Shown here: piece by piece, positions 1 through 8,396 of the stretch | How the letters are laid out: each line of letters begins with the position of its first letter | Position numbering within the stretch: the stretch's first letter is position 1 | NCBI GenBank assembly: GCA_963781105.1 | Contig: CAWAED010000010.1 | Coordinates: forward strand, 62,001 to 126,000 | Source of the DNA: Palsa-295 sp963781105 | Lineage (GTDB): Bacteria; Acidobacteriota; Terriglobia; Acidiferrales; UBA7541 | Direction of reading: 5' to 3' | DNA: 64,000 nt | Notes under the pieces: model-generated | What the model was told of the DNA's origin: nothing | Database searches by the model: none | What the model saw: only the letters and a program-made list of their open reading frames with translations | Program-made: the position numbers and the translations under genes

Positions 1-283
1 CGAGGTCGTTGTTGATTTTCAACGTGGCGACGATCAGCCGGACGTCGGTATCGAGCAAATTCCCTTGGCGCAACATGCGGATGGCGTGCTCGTCTATCAA
101 AATTTCCATTTCGTTGATGCGCGGCTCGGTGAGAAACACTTCGCTGGCCAGGCGCTCGTTGCGTTCGAGCAGCGCCCACAGCGCGCGGTTCACCGACGCT
201 TCCACTGTGCGTGCCTGGGACATCAGGTAATTCACCAGCACGCTTTGAAATATTCCTTCCCCATTTGATTTGGCATTCGCCAC
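1..283 (-). CDS. phoU: PhoU phosphate-signalling protein, N-terminal part (runs off the window)
   Basis: This is the N-terminal part of PhoU, the cytoplasmic protein that links the Pst phosphate importer to the PhoR kinase and keeps the Pho regulon off when phosphate is plentiful. The visible residues carry the PhoU helical signature: a segment reading EMEILIDEHAIRML, then DTDVRLIVATLKINNDL, which matches the family's E-x-D and DLRxIVAxLKIxxDLER blocks. The C-terminus lies before base 1. I chose the GTG at 281-283 because an AGGGGAGG ribosome site sits about 9 bases upstream; an ATG at 290-292 directly abuts that site and is too close. The gene follows phoR on the same strand after a gap of about 120 bases. 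The family call is secure; pstSCAB would be outside the window. Confidence 0.88.
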   Translation of the reverse strand, partial: MANAKSNGEGIFQSVLVNYLMSQARTVEASVNRALWALLERNERLASEVFLTEPRINEMEILIDEHAIRMLRQGNLLDTDVRLIVATLKINNDL

Positions 284-404
284 TGTGTACATCCTCCCCT
301 GCAGGCCCCGGCTGCTAAGACATTGCCGTTTACAGGATTGGCGCTGAGGATTTCGAGAGCATAAACGGCACGTAAATATTTGAAGACAAAGGGATATGGG
401 GGAT

Positions 405-2189
405 TTACAGATCGAGGGGGATTGAGAATGAGAACCGCGAGCCCTGCCCCACAGAGCTTTCGACCCATAGCTTTCCACCGTGCGCTTCGACGATATGTTT
501 GGCGATGGAAAGCCCTAGGCCAGTGCCGCCGGCTTCGCGCGAACGTGCGGCGTCCACGCGGTAGAAGCGTTCGAAGATGCGCTCTTGATCGGCGAGCGGG
601 ATGCCAATGCCCGTATCCGCCACGGAAATCACGGCGTCGTGGTCGCCGGCATCGGCGGTCACGCGAATGTGGCCTCCTTGCGGCGTGTACTGGATGGCAT
701 TATCGAGCAGGTTTTGCAGCACGTCCCGTAACAAGCCCGCGTCGCCGCGCACGGCTGGAAGTTTTGGCGGCACTTCGATCTCGAGAGTAATGTCTTTGCG
801 GCTGGCTTTCAGCAGTGTGGTTTCGGCACACGCCTCGATCAACTCCATCAACCCCACGGTGAAATACTCCACTTCCAGTTTTCCGGCTTCGATGCGCGCC
901 AGTTTGAGCAGATCGTTCGTGAGCCTCGCCAAGCGGATCGCATGGTTGCGGATGATCTCCAGGAAGCGTCGGTTGTTGCTGGGATCGTCCAGCGCACCCG
1001 CCAGCAGAGTTTCCGCGAAGCCCTGAATCGCGGTAAGTGGCGTTTTGAATTCGTGCGAAACGTTTGCGACGAAATCCTGCCGCACGCGCTCCAGGCGTCG
1101 CAGCTCAGTCACGTCATGCAGCACCACCACCGCGCCTGACGGTTTTTCTGCCGGCCCGCGCTCCGTCGCCGAAGCTTCCAGCGCTTTCACCGGAGCAGCG
1201 GTGGCCGAGAAACTTTGCGTTTGCGTGATGCCCATCACGATATCGCTCTGCAGACCTTCGTCGCCACGCAGCGCTTTGCGAATCAGCGCCAGCAATTCGG
1301 AATTCCGCACGATTTCGATGAGCGCGCGGCCTTCGCCGCTCGCGCCGCTTACGTTGAAAATTTCGGAGAAGGCGCGGTTGTAGAAAACCAGCCGTTCTTG
1401 CGCATCAATCACCGCTACGCCTTCCACCATGCTGCGCAAGATCGCCCCGGAGCGGTTGCGCTCTCCGCTGAGCAGGCGAATTTCGCGATCGAGGCGCGCG
1501 GCGGTCTGATTCATGCTGTCGGCGAGATCCGAAAGCTCGTCGTGTGGCCCTTCGCGCAACACCGGTCGGAAGTCGCCTTCCGCGATGCGCTGCGAAAAAT
1601 GTTTCAGCCGGTCCACGCGCGCCGCAAAGATCCGCGCGAACGCCAGAGACACGAATACGCCGACGACGAGCATCAAGAGGGTGGCGGTCAGCAGCCGCTG
1701 CTGCAGTTCGACCACCGAAAGATCCACCACGGAAAGCGGCAGCGCCAGGCGAATAACGATCGGAGGATTTCCGGGTTGTTGGTAGCGCTCCGCGCGATAC
1801 ACCAATTCACGATTCAGCGTCACGCTGCGATGCACCGAATGCCCCGAACCCGTCGCCAAAGCGTCCTGAAACTCGGGACGATTTGCGTGGTTTTCCATTT
1901 TTTCCGAATCGGCGACGGAATCGGCGAGCACGCGGCCGTTGCCGTCAATAATAGTGACGCGCACGCCGGTTTGGGCTATGCGCGCGGTCCAGTTTCCCAG
2001 AGTCGTATCGTCAGCGGAAGCGGGAGGATTCGCGAGGGCGAGTTTCAGCAGCGAACCGAGCGCGTCATTCGCGGAGCGAATCGCCTGCGCCCGAACCACG
2101 CGGACGGAATAGAGGTCCACGACCAGCAGGACTACCAGGAGCAGGGCGGCGTAGGTAAGCCCGAGCTTCCAGAACAGTCTAGCTTGCAC
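405..2189 (-). CDS. phoR: PhoR-type phosphate-regulon sensor histidine kinase
   Basis: This is a membrane sensor histidine kinase of 594 residues that would autophosphorylate and pass phosphate to PhoB. Domain order: transmembrane helix 1 at about residues 8-27, a periplasmic sensor of about 140 residues, transmembrane helix 2 at about 167-188, a HAMP linker to about 245, a PAS domain at about 250-360, then the HisKA helix with the phospho-accepting His379 in NVSHEFKTPL. The ATPase domain has N497 in the N box, DTGIGIP at 525-531 and GTGLGL at 555-560. The start codon overlaps the end of phoB by 11 bases, so the two are probably translationally coupled. PhoR assignment rests on the phoB and phoU neighbours; the sensor domain is larger than in the E. 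coli protein, as in many non-enteric PhoR (PhoR/WalK-like) kinases. Confidence 0.92.
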   Translation of the reverse strand: MQARLFWKLGLTYAALLLVVLLVVDLYSVRVVRAQAIRSANDALGSLLKLALANPPASADDTTLGNWTARIAQTGVRVTIIDGNGRVLADSVADSEKMENHANRPEFQDALATGSGHSVHRSVTLNRELVYRAERYQQPGNPPIVIRLALPLSVVDLSVVELQQRLLTATLLMLVVGVFVSLAFARIFAARVDRLKHFSQRIAEGDFRPVLREGPHDELSDLADSMNQTAARLDREIRLLSGERNRSGAILRSMVEGVAVIDAQERLVFYNRAFSEIFNVSGASGEGRALIEIVRNSELLALIRKALRGDEGLQSDIVMGITQTQSFSATAAPVKALEASATERGPAEKPSGAVVVLHDVTELRRLERVRQDFVANVSHEFKTPLTAIQGFAETLLAGALDDPSNNRRFLEIIRNHAIRLARLTNDLLKLARIEAGKLEVEYFTVGLMELIEACAETTLLKASRKDITLEIEVPPKLPAVRGDAGLLRDVLQNLLDNAIQYTPQGGHIRVTADAGDHDAVISVADTGIGIPLADQERIFERFYRVDAARSREAGGTGLGLSIAKHIVEAHGGKLWVESSVGQGSRFSFSIPLDL

Positions 2190-2874
2190 GGGTTTCGAAG
2201 AGGTATCCCGCGCCGCGGATCGTTTTCATGAAGGCAGGGTGTTGCGGATCGGTTTCGATTTTTTCCCGCAGGCGCCGGACGTACACGTCCACGCTCCGCG
2301 GCGTGACGAATCTTTCCGTGCCCCAAACCGCGTCGAGCAACTGGTCGCGAGTGAAAACGCGATTGGGCCGCGCCGCCAGGAAATAAAGAAGCCGGAATTC
2401 GAGAGTGCTCATCGGCACAGGTTTTCCGGTCCGCGTCACACGATACGCCGCCGGATCAATTCGCAGCGCTCCGACCTCGATCGGTTTTTCACTGGGCGTG
2501 CCCGGTTCAGCACGGCGCAGCAGCGCCTTAACACGCGCGGCAAGCTCCCGCGGGCTGAAGGGTTTGGTGACGTAGTCATCCGCGCCGAGCTCGAGCCCCA
2601 CCACGCGATCCGCTTCCTCCCCCTTGGCGGTGAGGATCAAGATCGGGATGCGGTTCAGGCTCACGTCCTTGCGCACTTCCTTGCAAATCTCGAGACCCGA
2701 AAGTTTGGGCAGCATGAGATCGAGCACTAAAAGGTCAGGCGCCGCTTTGCGGATTTGCGCGAGGCCTGTGGCTCCGTCGCCGCTGGACGCTACCTGGTAG
2801 CCGTCCTTCTCCAAGTTATAGCGCACCAGTTCGACAATGTCTTTATCGTCTTCGATTACCAGCACACGTTTCAT
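2179..2874 (-). CDS. phoB: PhoB-type response regulator, OmpR family
   Basis: This is a two-domain response regulator of 231 residues that activates phosphate-starvation genes. The receiver domain occupies about residues 1-120, with the acidic pocket EDD at 8-10, phospho-acceptor Asp52 in VLDLMLP, Thr82 and Lys104 in TKPF. A winged-helix DNA-binding domain follows at about 130-229, with the family's typical RVFTRDQLLDAVWG and VDVYVRRLREKIE segments. It is the first gene of phoB-phoR-phoU and overlaps phoR by 11 bases. OmpR-family regulators look alike, so the PhoB name depends on the adjacent phoU. Confidence 0.93.
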   Translation of the reverse strand: MKRVLVIEDDKDIVELVRYNLEKDGYQVASSGDGATGLAQIRKAAPDLLVLDLMLPKLSGLEICKEVRKDVSLNRIPILILTAKGEEADRVVGLELGADDYVTKPFSPRELAARVKALLRRAEPGTPSEKPIEVGALRIDPAAYRVTRTGKPVPMSTLEFRLLYFLAARPNRVFTRDQLLDAVWGTERFVTPRSVDVYVRRLREKIETDPQHPAFMKTIRGAGYLFETRAS

Positions 2875-3200
2875 CTATTTTCTTCTCGGGGAATCGCACA
2901 CACCATACGGGAAACAGGGCCTCGGAAGCAAGACGTTGGGTGCGCCTGCAAATTTTTTAACACCCCATTAATACCGTGTCACAGCGGTCCGGTGCGTTCC
3001 AGTTGAAACATGATTCCGGTTTCGGTCCGATTCGGCGGCCAAAAGCAATGCGGCAGCCTATTGATTACAAATCGGTTGCCTGATTTTTTGCCACGCGGAT
3101 TTGGCCCCCATGCTGCACGATCCTCCGTTACTCATTCCGTGAAGGATTCGCTCGGTATGCGCGGACTTGAGCGGCGCCGGAAGACCGGCCGGAGGCAAAC
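2875..3200. other. Intergenic region between the divergent phoB and AAA+ ATPase genes
   Basis: This stretch of about 325 bases separates two divergent genes. Apart from the phoB promoter candidate I see no convincing gene, terminator or repeat. A GGAGG ribosome site at 3191-3195 serves the next gene. Confidence 0.6.
2902..2931 (-). promoter_or_regulatory. Candidate sigma-70 promoter of phoB-phoR-phoU
   Basis: On the minus strand TTGCTT (2926-2931) is followed after 18 bases by TATGGT (2902-2907), about 28 bases before the phoB start. One half-site resembling a Pho box, CTGTGACA, occurs further upstream around 2980. I could not find the second half-site, so autoregulation by PhoB is not supported by the sequence. 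Confidence 0.4.
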
Positions 3201-4376
3201 TTGGACGCGTCTGAGGCTCGCCAATTGGACCCAGGTCGCCGCAGCGTGGAATCACGCGATTTTGAGGCGGGGCTGCGGCGGAAGATTGTGGGGCAGGACG
3301 AAGCGGTGCAGGCGGTGGTGGATCTATACCAGGTGTTTCGAGCCGGCTTGAATTCGCCGGGACGGCCGGTGGGGAACTTGCTGTTCCTCGGGCCGACCGG
3401 AGCGGGGAAGACGCGAGTGGTGGAGGCGACGGCGGAAGTGCTATTCGGCGATCCGCGCGCGGTGATCAAAGTGGACTGCGCGGAGTTTCAGCACTCGCAC
3501 GAGATTGCGAAATTGATTGGTTCGCCTCCGGGATATTTGGGGCACCGCGAGACGCATCCTCTGATCACGCAGGAAGCGCTGGCGCAATATCACACCGAGA
3601 AGTTGAAGATCTCATTTTTGCTTTTTGACGAAATCGAGAAGGCCAGCGATGCATTGTGGCAATTGCTGCTGGGGATTTTGGACAAGGCCACGCTCACGCT
3701 GGGCGACAACCGCCGAGTGGATTTGTCGCAGACGATGATTTTCATGACGTCGAACCTGGGCGGCGTGGAGATCACGGAATTAATGACAGGCGGGATGGGT
3801 TTTGCTCCGGTGCAGCGGGCGGACACGGTGGTGCGTCTGGACGAGAAGGTAGAGAAGACGGCGGCGGAAGCGGCCAAGAGAAAGTTTGCGCCGGAATTCA
3901 TGAACCGGATTGACAAGACGGTGGTGTTTCATCCGTTGCGGAGCGAGCAGCTGGAACAAATTCTGGAGATTGAGCTCGGGATGGTGCAGCAGCGCGTGTT
4001 GGAGACGGCCAAGGGACGGTTTCTATTTCGTGTGACGCAGCCAGCGCGGGATTTTCTGCTGCGCGAAGGGACGGACATGAAGTACGGAGCGCGTCATTTG
4101 AAGCGCGCGATCGAGCGGCACGTGGTGTATCCGCTGGCAAGTTTGCTGGCGACCGAGCAAGTGAGCCTGGGCGACGTGATTTCGATTGACTGGCACAGCG
4201 GCGAGCTGGGCCTGACGTTCTTGAAAGAAGCCGAAGGCGCGCTTGTCCCGATGGCTTCGCCCGCAACCGAAAAGCTGGCGGATGCCGCCGCCGCCGCGGG
4301 TTCCGACGGTCACGCGGTTCATACGCATTCGGCCCACGCGTCGACGGAGCGCTTTCCCGTGCGGCCCACTCGCTGA
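3201..4376 (+). CDS. AAA+ ATPase resembling the second ATPase module of ClpA/ClpB
   Basis: This protein of 391 residues is a stand-alone AAA+ module of the Clp/Hsp100 D2 type. It has Walker A GPTGAGKT at residues 64-71, a pore-loop-like segment GSPPGYLGHRE near 107-116, Walker B LLFDEIE at 140-146, sensor TSN near 183, and an arginine-finger motif FAPEFMNRID with Arg236. A C-terminal small domain (KYGARHLKRAIERHV) follows. It lacks the N-terminal repeats, first ATPase module and middle coiled coil of ClpB, and has no ClpX zinc finger, so it is neither full-length ClpB nor ClpX. The start is the TTG at 3201, with GGAGG five bases upstream. Its likely role is ATP-driven protein remodelling; the substrate and any partner protease are unknown. 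The last 40 or so residues are low complexity. Confidence 0.85.
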   Translation: MDASEARQLDPGRRSVESRDFEAGLRRKIVGQDEAVQAVVDLYQVFRAGLNSPGRPVGNLLFLGPTGAGKTRVVEATAEVLFGDPRAVIKVDCAEFQHSHEIAKLIGSPPGYLGHRETHPLITQEALAQYHTEKLKISFLLFDEIEKASDALWQLLLGILDKATLTLGDNRRVDLSQTMIFMTSNLGGVEITELMTGGMGFAPVQRADTVVRLDEKVEKTAAEAAKRKFAPEFMNRIDKTVVFHPLRSEQLEQILEIELGMVQQRVLETAKGRFLFRVTQPARDFLLREGTDMKYGARHLKRAIERHVVYPLASLLATEQVSLGDVISIDWHSGELGLTFLKEAEGALVPMASPATEKLADAAAAAGSDGHAVHTHSAHASTERFPVRPTR

Positions 4377-4596
4377 GCCCGCTGTTAGCGAGAGCCATCG
4401 CGGTGATTCGGACATAGCTCGAACCAGTTTCGTACAAGGGGGCTCTCTTGTTTGCAATTCGCGTCGGGATTGCATCGATCGCACGCAGCAGCTTGCTCGC
4501 TGCCGCGCCGAGTTGTGTGCGGTGCGCCATTGCGCCCAGAGCCAAAGCCGCAGCCTCAGTTGCAGCTAAACAACTCCTCGCGCAACAGGTGCTGGC

Positions 4597-4854
4597 GTGA
4601 CGGGCGAGTTGATTGCCGCGGAGCCCATCGCCGCCGATTCCGTTCCAATCGCGATCACCGCGAGCTTCGGCATCGCCGCCAGTACGCCGGCGCGTCCGCT
4701 CGATCCGCAGGAAATGCTTCGCCTCGCGGATGATGCGCTCTATCGCGCAAAAGACCATGGACGAAACCGTTGCGAGCTGGCCACGCCGCAGGATTTGACC
4801 ACTACATCGCCCGTTCCTGCGGAAGCCGCCATGCGCAAGATCGTGCCGCAGTAG
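4597..4854 (+). pseudogene. Remnant of a diguanylate cyclase (C-terminal part of a GGDEF domain)
   Basis: The reading frame contains AITASFGIAAS and then RLADDALYRAKDHGRNRCE, which is the C-terminal third of a GGDEF diguanylate cyclase domain. The GGDEF catalytic signature itself and everything upstream are missing, and an in-frame stop at 4567-4569 closes the frame. The GTG at 4597 could start an 85-residue peptide, but such a fragment could not make cyclic di-GMP. The preceding 220 bases after the AAA+ gene hold nothing I recognise. I read this as the decayed tail of a cyclase gene; an assembly or sequencing error is the alternative. Confidence 0.7.
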
Positions 4855-4956
4855 AAAAACTTTTTCCATGGGCCGGCACGATCTTGCAAAACGGAAATTA
4901 GCGGGCAATCACGCTTGTAGACGAACGGCAGATCGCTGCCGCATCATGTTCGGCAT

Positions 4957-5466
4957 ATGCCGCGCCAGAACCTCTTCGTCTACTGTTCGACGATCGACGC
5001 CCCCGCGGAGCAGGTGTTTCGCTGGCACGCCGAGCCCGGCGCCCTCGCACGGCTGACGCCGCCGTGGGAAAAGATTGAAGTCGTCGAGCCAGCGCCGGGG
5101 ATTCGCAACGGCGACCGCGGCGTGTTGCGCGTTTATTTAGGGCCTATTCCGCTGCTATGGAAATTCGAGCACAGCGATTACCAGGAGGGGCGGCAGTTCC
5201 GCGACGTGCAGACAGTCGGACCGTTCCGACGTTGGGAGCATACGCACCTGTTTATCCCGGTAGGCGAGAAGGCTTGCCGTCTGGAAGACCACATCGGGTA
5301 CGAGCTTCCGTTTGGCACGCTGGGGAATTTGGTAGGCGATTGGATGATTCGCGCAAAGCTGAAGCGGACGTTTGAATATCGTCACCGCGTCACCTCTGAG
5401 GCGATGCGTTCGAACGCTGACAAAGCGCGGACTGTGAGCGATGCCGCGATGAATCGCGAGCATTAG
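4957..5466 (+). CDS. SRPBCC-fold protein (polyketide cyclase/ligand-binding family)
   Basis: This 169-residue soluble protein shows the START/Bet v 1-like SRPBCC pattern: an opening strand YCSTIDAPAEQVFRWHAEPGAL, a central antiparallel sheet, and a long C-terminal helix beginning near GNLVGDWMIRAKLKRTFEYRHR. Members bind hydrophobic ligands; some resemble the C-terminal domain of cell-division-inhibitor-like epimerases (SulA-type, TIGR01777). No catalytic residue can be named from sequence. It stands alone, about 100 bases after the GGDEF remnant and about 260 bases before citrate synthase. The substrate is unknown. Confidence 0.8.
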   Translation: MPRQNLFVYCSTIDAPAEQVFRWHAEPGALARLTPPWEKIEVVEPAPGIRNGDRGVLRVYLGPIPLLWKFEHSDYQEGRQFRDVQTVGPFRRWEHTHLFIPVGEKACRLEDHIGYELPFGTLGNLVGDWMIRAKLKRTFEYRHRVTSEAMRSNADKARTVSDAAMNREH

Positions 5467-5585
5467 CCGTCGAACTCAACTTGCAGGCGACTTCCAAGCG
5501 GCCGAGCGAGTCATCTCAGGCTCGAATCGCTTGAGGGAAGCCTGATTATTGAAGGACAGAGCGTTAGCGCTTGCTCCATTTGAGG

Positions 5586-5605
5586 ACCATACGACACCGT
5601 ATGGT
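5586..5605. repeat. Perfect dyad upstream of citrate synthase
   Basis: ACCATACG (5586-5593) and CGTATGGT (5598-5605) form an 8-bp perfect inverted repeat around ACAC. It lies about 50 bases before the candidate promoter and about 125 bases before gltA. There is no T-run, so it looks more like a protein-binding dyad than a terminator. Confidence 0.4.
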
Positions 5606-5652
5606 ATTCGGTTGTTGCATATCGCGCGCGAATCTCGAATCCCATTCCGCGC

Positions 5653-5681
5653 TTGCACAAATTTGGTGTACATTCTAGATA
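5653..5681 (+). promoter_or_regulatory. Candidate promoter of citrate synthase
   Basis: TTGCAC (5653-5658), 17 bases, then TAGATA (5676-5681). The -35 is the same as that of the better glutamate dehydrogenase promoter at 20308, but the -10 is weak. It would give a leader of about 40 bases before the gltA ATG. Confidence 0.35.
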
Positions 5682-5728
5682 GAAGCGAACCGCGCCGACA
5701 CTATGCACGCGCTTCGAGAGGTCCGGTA

Positions 5729-7072
5729 ATGAATCCGACCAAACCAGGATCACTGGTCAGCAACGACTCGCCGTCCGAGACCACGCAGCGCGACACCCTA
5801 ACCGTGATTGACAACCGTACGGGTCGCCAATTTGAACTCCCCATAAAAAACGACACGATTCGCGCACTCGATTTACGGCCGATCAAAGTCCATGACGACG
5901 ATTTTGGCATGATGGGTTACGACCCCGCGTTCACCAATACCGCTTCGTGCTCCAGCAAGATTACTTACATTGATGGCGACAAAGGAATTCTGCGCTACCG
6001 CGGCTATTCGATCGAAGAACTGGCGGAAAAAAGCACGTACGTGGAAACGGCCTATCTGATTCTGTACGGCGAACTGCCCACCAAGTCGCAACTCGCGGAT
6101 TGGACCTACCACATCACGCATCACACCTTCATCCACGAGAGCATCAAGAAATTCATTGACGGATTTCACTACGACGCGCACCCGATGGGCATGCTGATTT
6201 CCACGGTCGCCGCGCTTTCCACTTTTTATCCCGATGCCAAAGACATTTTCAATCCCGATTCACGGCGCAAGCAAACCTATCGCCTGATCGGCAAAATGCC
6301 CACGCTCGCGGCGTTCGCCTACCGGCACACGTTGGGCATGCCCTTCGTGTACCCGGATAACGACCTCACCTACTGCGGCAATTTCCTGAACATGCTCTTC
6401 CGCACCACGGAACTGAAGTACCGCCCGAATCCGACGCTGGAGCGCGCGCTGGACGTTCTTTTTATTTTGCACGCCGACCACGAGCAGAATTGTTCTTCGA
6501 CGGCAATGCGCACGGTGGGAAGTTCGCACGTGGATCCTTACTCCGCCACGGCCGCCGCCACCGCGGCGCTTTACGGTCCGCTGCATGGCGGCGCCAATGA
6601 GGCCGTCCTGCGCATGCTGCTGGAAATCGGTTCGGTCAATAATATTCCCGCGTACATCAAGAGCGTGAAGGCCGGCGAGAAATTGTTGATGGGCTTCGGC
6701 CACCGCGTCTATAAGAATTACGATCCGCGCGCCAGAATCGTGAAGCACATTGCGTACGAAGTGTTCGACGTGATGGGAAAAAATCCACTGATCGAAATCG
6801 CGCTGGAATGCGAGCGCATCGCGCTGGAGGACGAGTACTTCGTCAAGCGCAAGTTGTATCCCAACGTGGACTTCTATACCGGCCTGATTTACCAATCCAT
6901 GGGTTTTCCTGTGACAATGTTCCCGGTGCTCTTTGCGATTCCGCGCACCTCCGGATGGATTGCGCAGTGGGAAGAAATGCTGCTCGATCCGGAACAGAAA
7001 ATTTCCCGTCCCCGCCAGGTATATCTTGGCTATGACCTTCGCAACTACGTCTCCTTGGATAACCGCAAGTAG
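5729..7072 (+). CDS. gltA: Citrate synthase
   Basis: This enzyme condenses oxaloacetate and acetyl-CoA to citrate, the entry step of the citric acid cycle. From the ATG at 5729 it has 447 residues, about the length of the hexameric bacterial type. The three catalytic residues are visible: His286 in GPLHGGANE, His325 in GFGHRVYKNYDPR and Asp381 in PNVDFYTG. I chose 5729 because GAGAGG lies seven bases before it and because family similarity begins there (MNPTKPGS, then the N-terminal sheet with TLTVIDNRTGRQFELP). The frame is open further upstream to 5549, but that part is not like citrate synthase. A STAS gene and the lipid transport operon follow in the same direction. Confidence 0.97.
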   Translation: MNPTKPGSLVSNDSPSETTQRDTLTVIDNRTGRQFELPIKNDTIRALDLRPIKVHDDDFGMMGYDPAFTNTASCSSKITYIDGDKGILRYRGYSIEELAEKSTYVETAYLILYGELPTKSQLADWTYHITHHTFIHESIKKFIDGFHYDAHPMGMLISTVAALSTFYPDAKDIFNPDSRRKQTYRLIGKMPTLAAFAYRHTLGMPFVYPDNDLTYCGNFLNMLFRTTELKYRPNPTLERALDVLFILHADHEQNCSSTAMRTVGSSHVDPYSATAAATAALYGPLHGGANEAVLRMLLEIGSVNNIPAYIKSVKAGEKLLMGFGHRVYKNYDPRARIVKHIAYEVFDVMGKNPLIEIALECERIALEDEYFVKRKLYPNVDFYTGLIYQSMGFPVTMFPVLFAIPRTSGWIAQWEEMLLDPEQKISRPRQVYLGYDLRNYVSLDNRK

Positions 7073-7161
7073 CTGATGCGGCCCGCTTCCAGCGGAAAAG
7101 TGATTGCATCCAGGGTGATTCTCTGGCAAAACACTCTAATCCCTGCGGGGGGTCAACCCTG

Positions 7162-7521
7162 ATGGACATTTCCACGCGCCAATCCGGTGTAGCCACGATT
7201 GTGGACGTTATCGGCGACATCACGCTTTACAATTCGCCGCAAGTTCGCAAAGTGCTTCTGGACCTTTTGAAGACCAAGAAAGCGCCGCGGGTGATCGTGA
7301 ACTTGGAGAAAGTACGGTACATAGATAGCGCCGGGGTGGCTTCACTGGTCGAGGGGCTGAAGGTTTCGCGGGACCTGAAGAGCACGTTCGCGCTCTTCGG
7401 TCTCAGCCGCACCGCGCGCGAAGTCCTCGAATTAACTCGGCTGATTAAGGTTTTTGAGGTATATAACACCGAGGAAGAAGCGTTGCGCGGCGGCAGCACG
7501 AACGTAGCTCCCGCCCGATAA
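7162..7521 (+). CDS. STAS-domain protein, anti-sigma-factor-antagonist type (MlaB-like position)
   Basis: This 119-residue single-domain protein belongs to the SpoIIAA/RsbV STAS family. The conserved loop IDSAGV places a phosphorylatable serine at Ser56, and the C-terminal helix reads EVLELTRLIKVFEV. No anti-sigma kinase gene is close by. Instead the MlaE permease starts 71 bases downstream. In E. coli the Mla ABC complex includes a small STAS subunit, MlaB, so this protein may be the complex's regulatory subunit. That role is inference; SpoIIAA-like partner switching remains possible because the serine is kept. A paralogue lies at 14488-14850. Confidence 0.85.
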   Translation: MDISTRQSGVATIVDVIGDITLYNSPQVRKVLLDLLKTKKAPRVIVNLEKVRYIDSAGVASLVEGLKVSRDLKSTFALFGLSRTAREVLELTRLIKVFEVYNTEEEALRGGSTNVAPAR

Positions 7522-7592
7522 GATGCAACGCAAGTCTCCGGGCGGTTTCAGCGTAAGTTCCATCTGAAGATTTCACCCGTCCGGAATCACAG

Positions 7593-8390
7593 ATGCCATT
7601 CACAGACAGCATTGGCGCGGCCACCATCGATGGGCTTGCATATTTAGGCGGCTTGGCGCGTTTGTCCGGCGGCGCCGCGCGTGCTGTCTTCATAGCGCCT
7701 TTTCAGGGCAAGAAATTCCATCTCAGCCGCGCAATCCACCAGGCCATGTCCGTCGGCGTGGAAGCCCTCCCGATTACTTCCCTGATTTCCTTCTTTATCG
7801 GCACGATTCTCGCTCTCAACGCCGCCTACGAGCTGCGCAAATTCGGCGCGATGCACATGGTCGCCAGCGCCGTGGCCGTTTCCATGACGCGCGAACTGGG
7901 CCCGCTAATGACGGCCGTGGTGGTGATCGGTCGTTCGGGCTCGGCGTTTGCCGCCGAAATCGGCACGATGAAGGTGAACGAAGAAATTGACGCCATGGAG
8001 ACCATGGCCCTGGAACCCGTCCATTTTCTGGTGGCGCCGAAATTTCTTGCCATGCTCCTGATGGTCCCGTGCCTCACGTGTTGGGCTGATTTTATGGGTG
8101 TGCTCGGTGGAGGCCTGTTCGGCGTCGCCACCGCCGGTTTCACTTGGGGTAGCTACATCCAAGCCACTTTGGATTCGCTGAAACAGCCTGACATTGTCAA
8201 CGGCCTGATCAAGGCAGTCATGTTTGGACTGGTGATTACGGCAGTCGGATGCCAGGAAGGTTTTTCGACCGGGCTTGGGTCGGAAGAAGTGGGCCGCTCG
8301 ACCACATCGGCGGTGGTGAAATCTATTTTCCTGGTGGTGATGGTGGACTTGATTTTCACCACGATCTTTTACATCACGGCGCCACGGTAA
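7593..8390 (+). CDS. mlaE: MlaE-type lipid ABC transporter permease
   Basis: This inner-membrane permease of 265 residues belongs to the MlaE/YrbE family, which with MlaF and MlaD moves phospholipids between the inner membrane and the periplasm. The family hallmarks are visible: several hydrophobic segments, the block ELGPLMTAVVVIGRSGSAFAAEIGTMKVNEEIDAMETMALEP (split here only by eye, around residues 107-148), and the C-terminal GCQEGFSTGLGSEEVGRSTTSAVV. Six bases separate it from mlaF. The start ATG at 7593 is the one that gives the family's usual length; its ribosome site is weak. Confidence 0.93.
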   Translation: MPFTDSIGAATIDGLAYLGGLARLSGGAARAVFIAPFQGKKFHLSRAIHQAMSVGVEALPITSLISFFIGTILALNAAYELRKFGAMHMVASAVAVSMTRELGPLMTAVVVIGRSGSAFAAEIGTMKVNEEIDAMETMALEPVHFLVAPKFLAMLLMVPCLTCWADFMGVLGGGLFGVATAGFTWGSYIQATLDSLKQPDIVNGLIKAVMFGLVITAVGCQEGFSTGLGSEEVGRSTTSAVVKSIFLVVMVDLIFTTIFYITAPR

Positions 8391-8396
8391 GCTCCC

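Noticed and set aside
2970..2995. Pho box before phoB
   Set aside because: Only one half-site (CTGTGACA) is seen; the second half is missing.
3898..4908. 336-codon minus-strand frame across the AAA+ gene and GGDEF remnant
   Set aside because: Runs antisense to a clear AAA+ gene, is Arg/Ser-rich and has no family motif.
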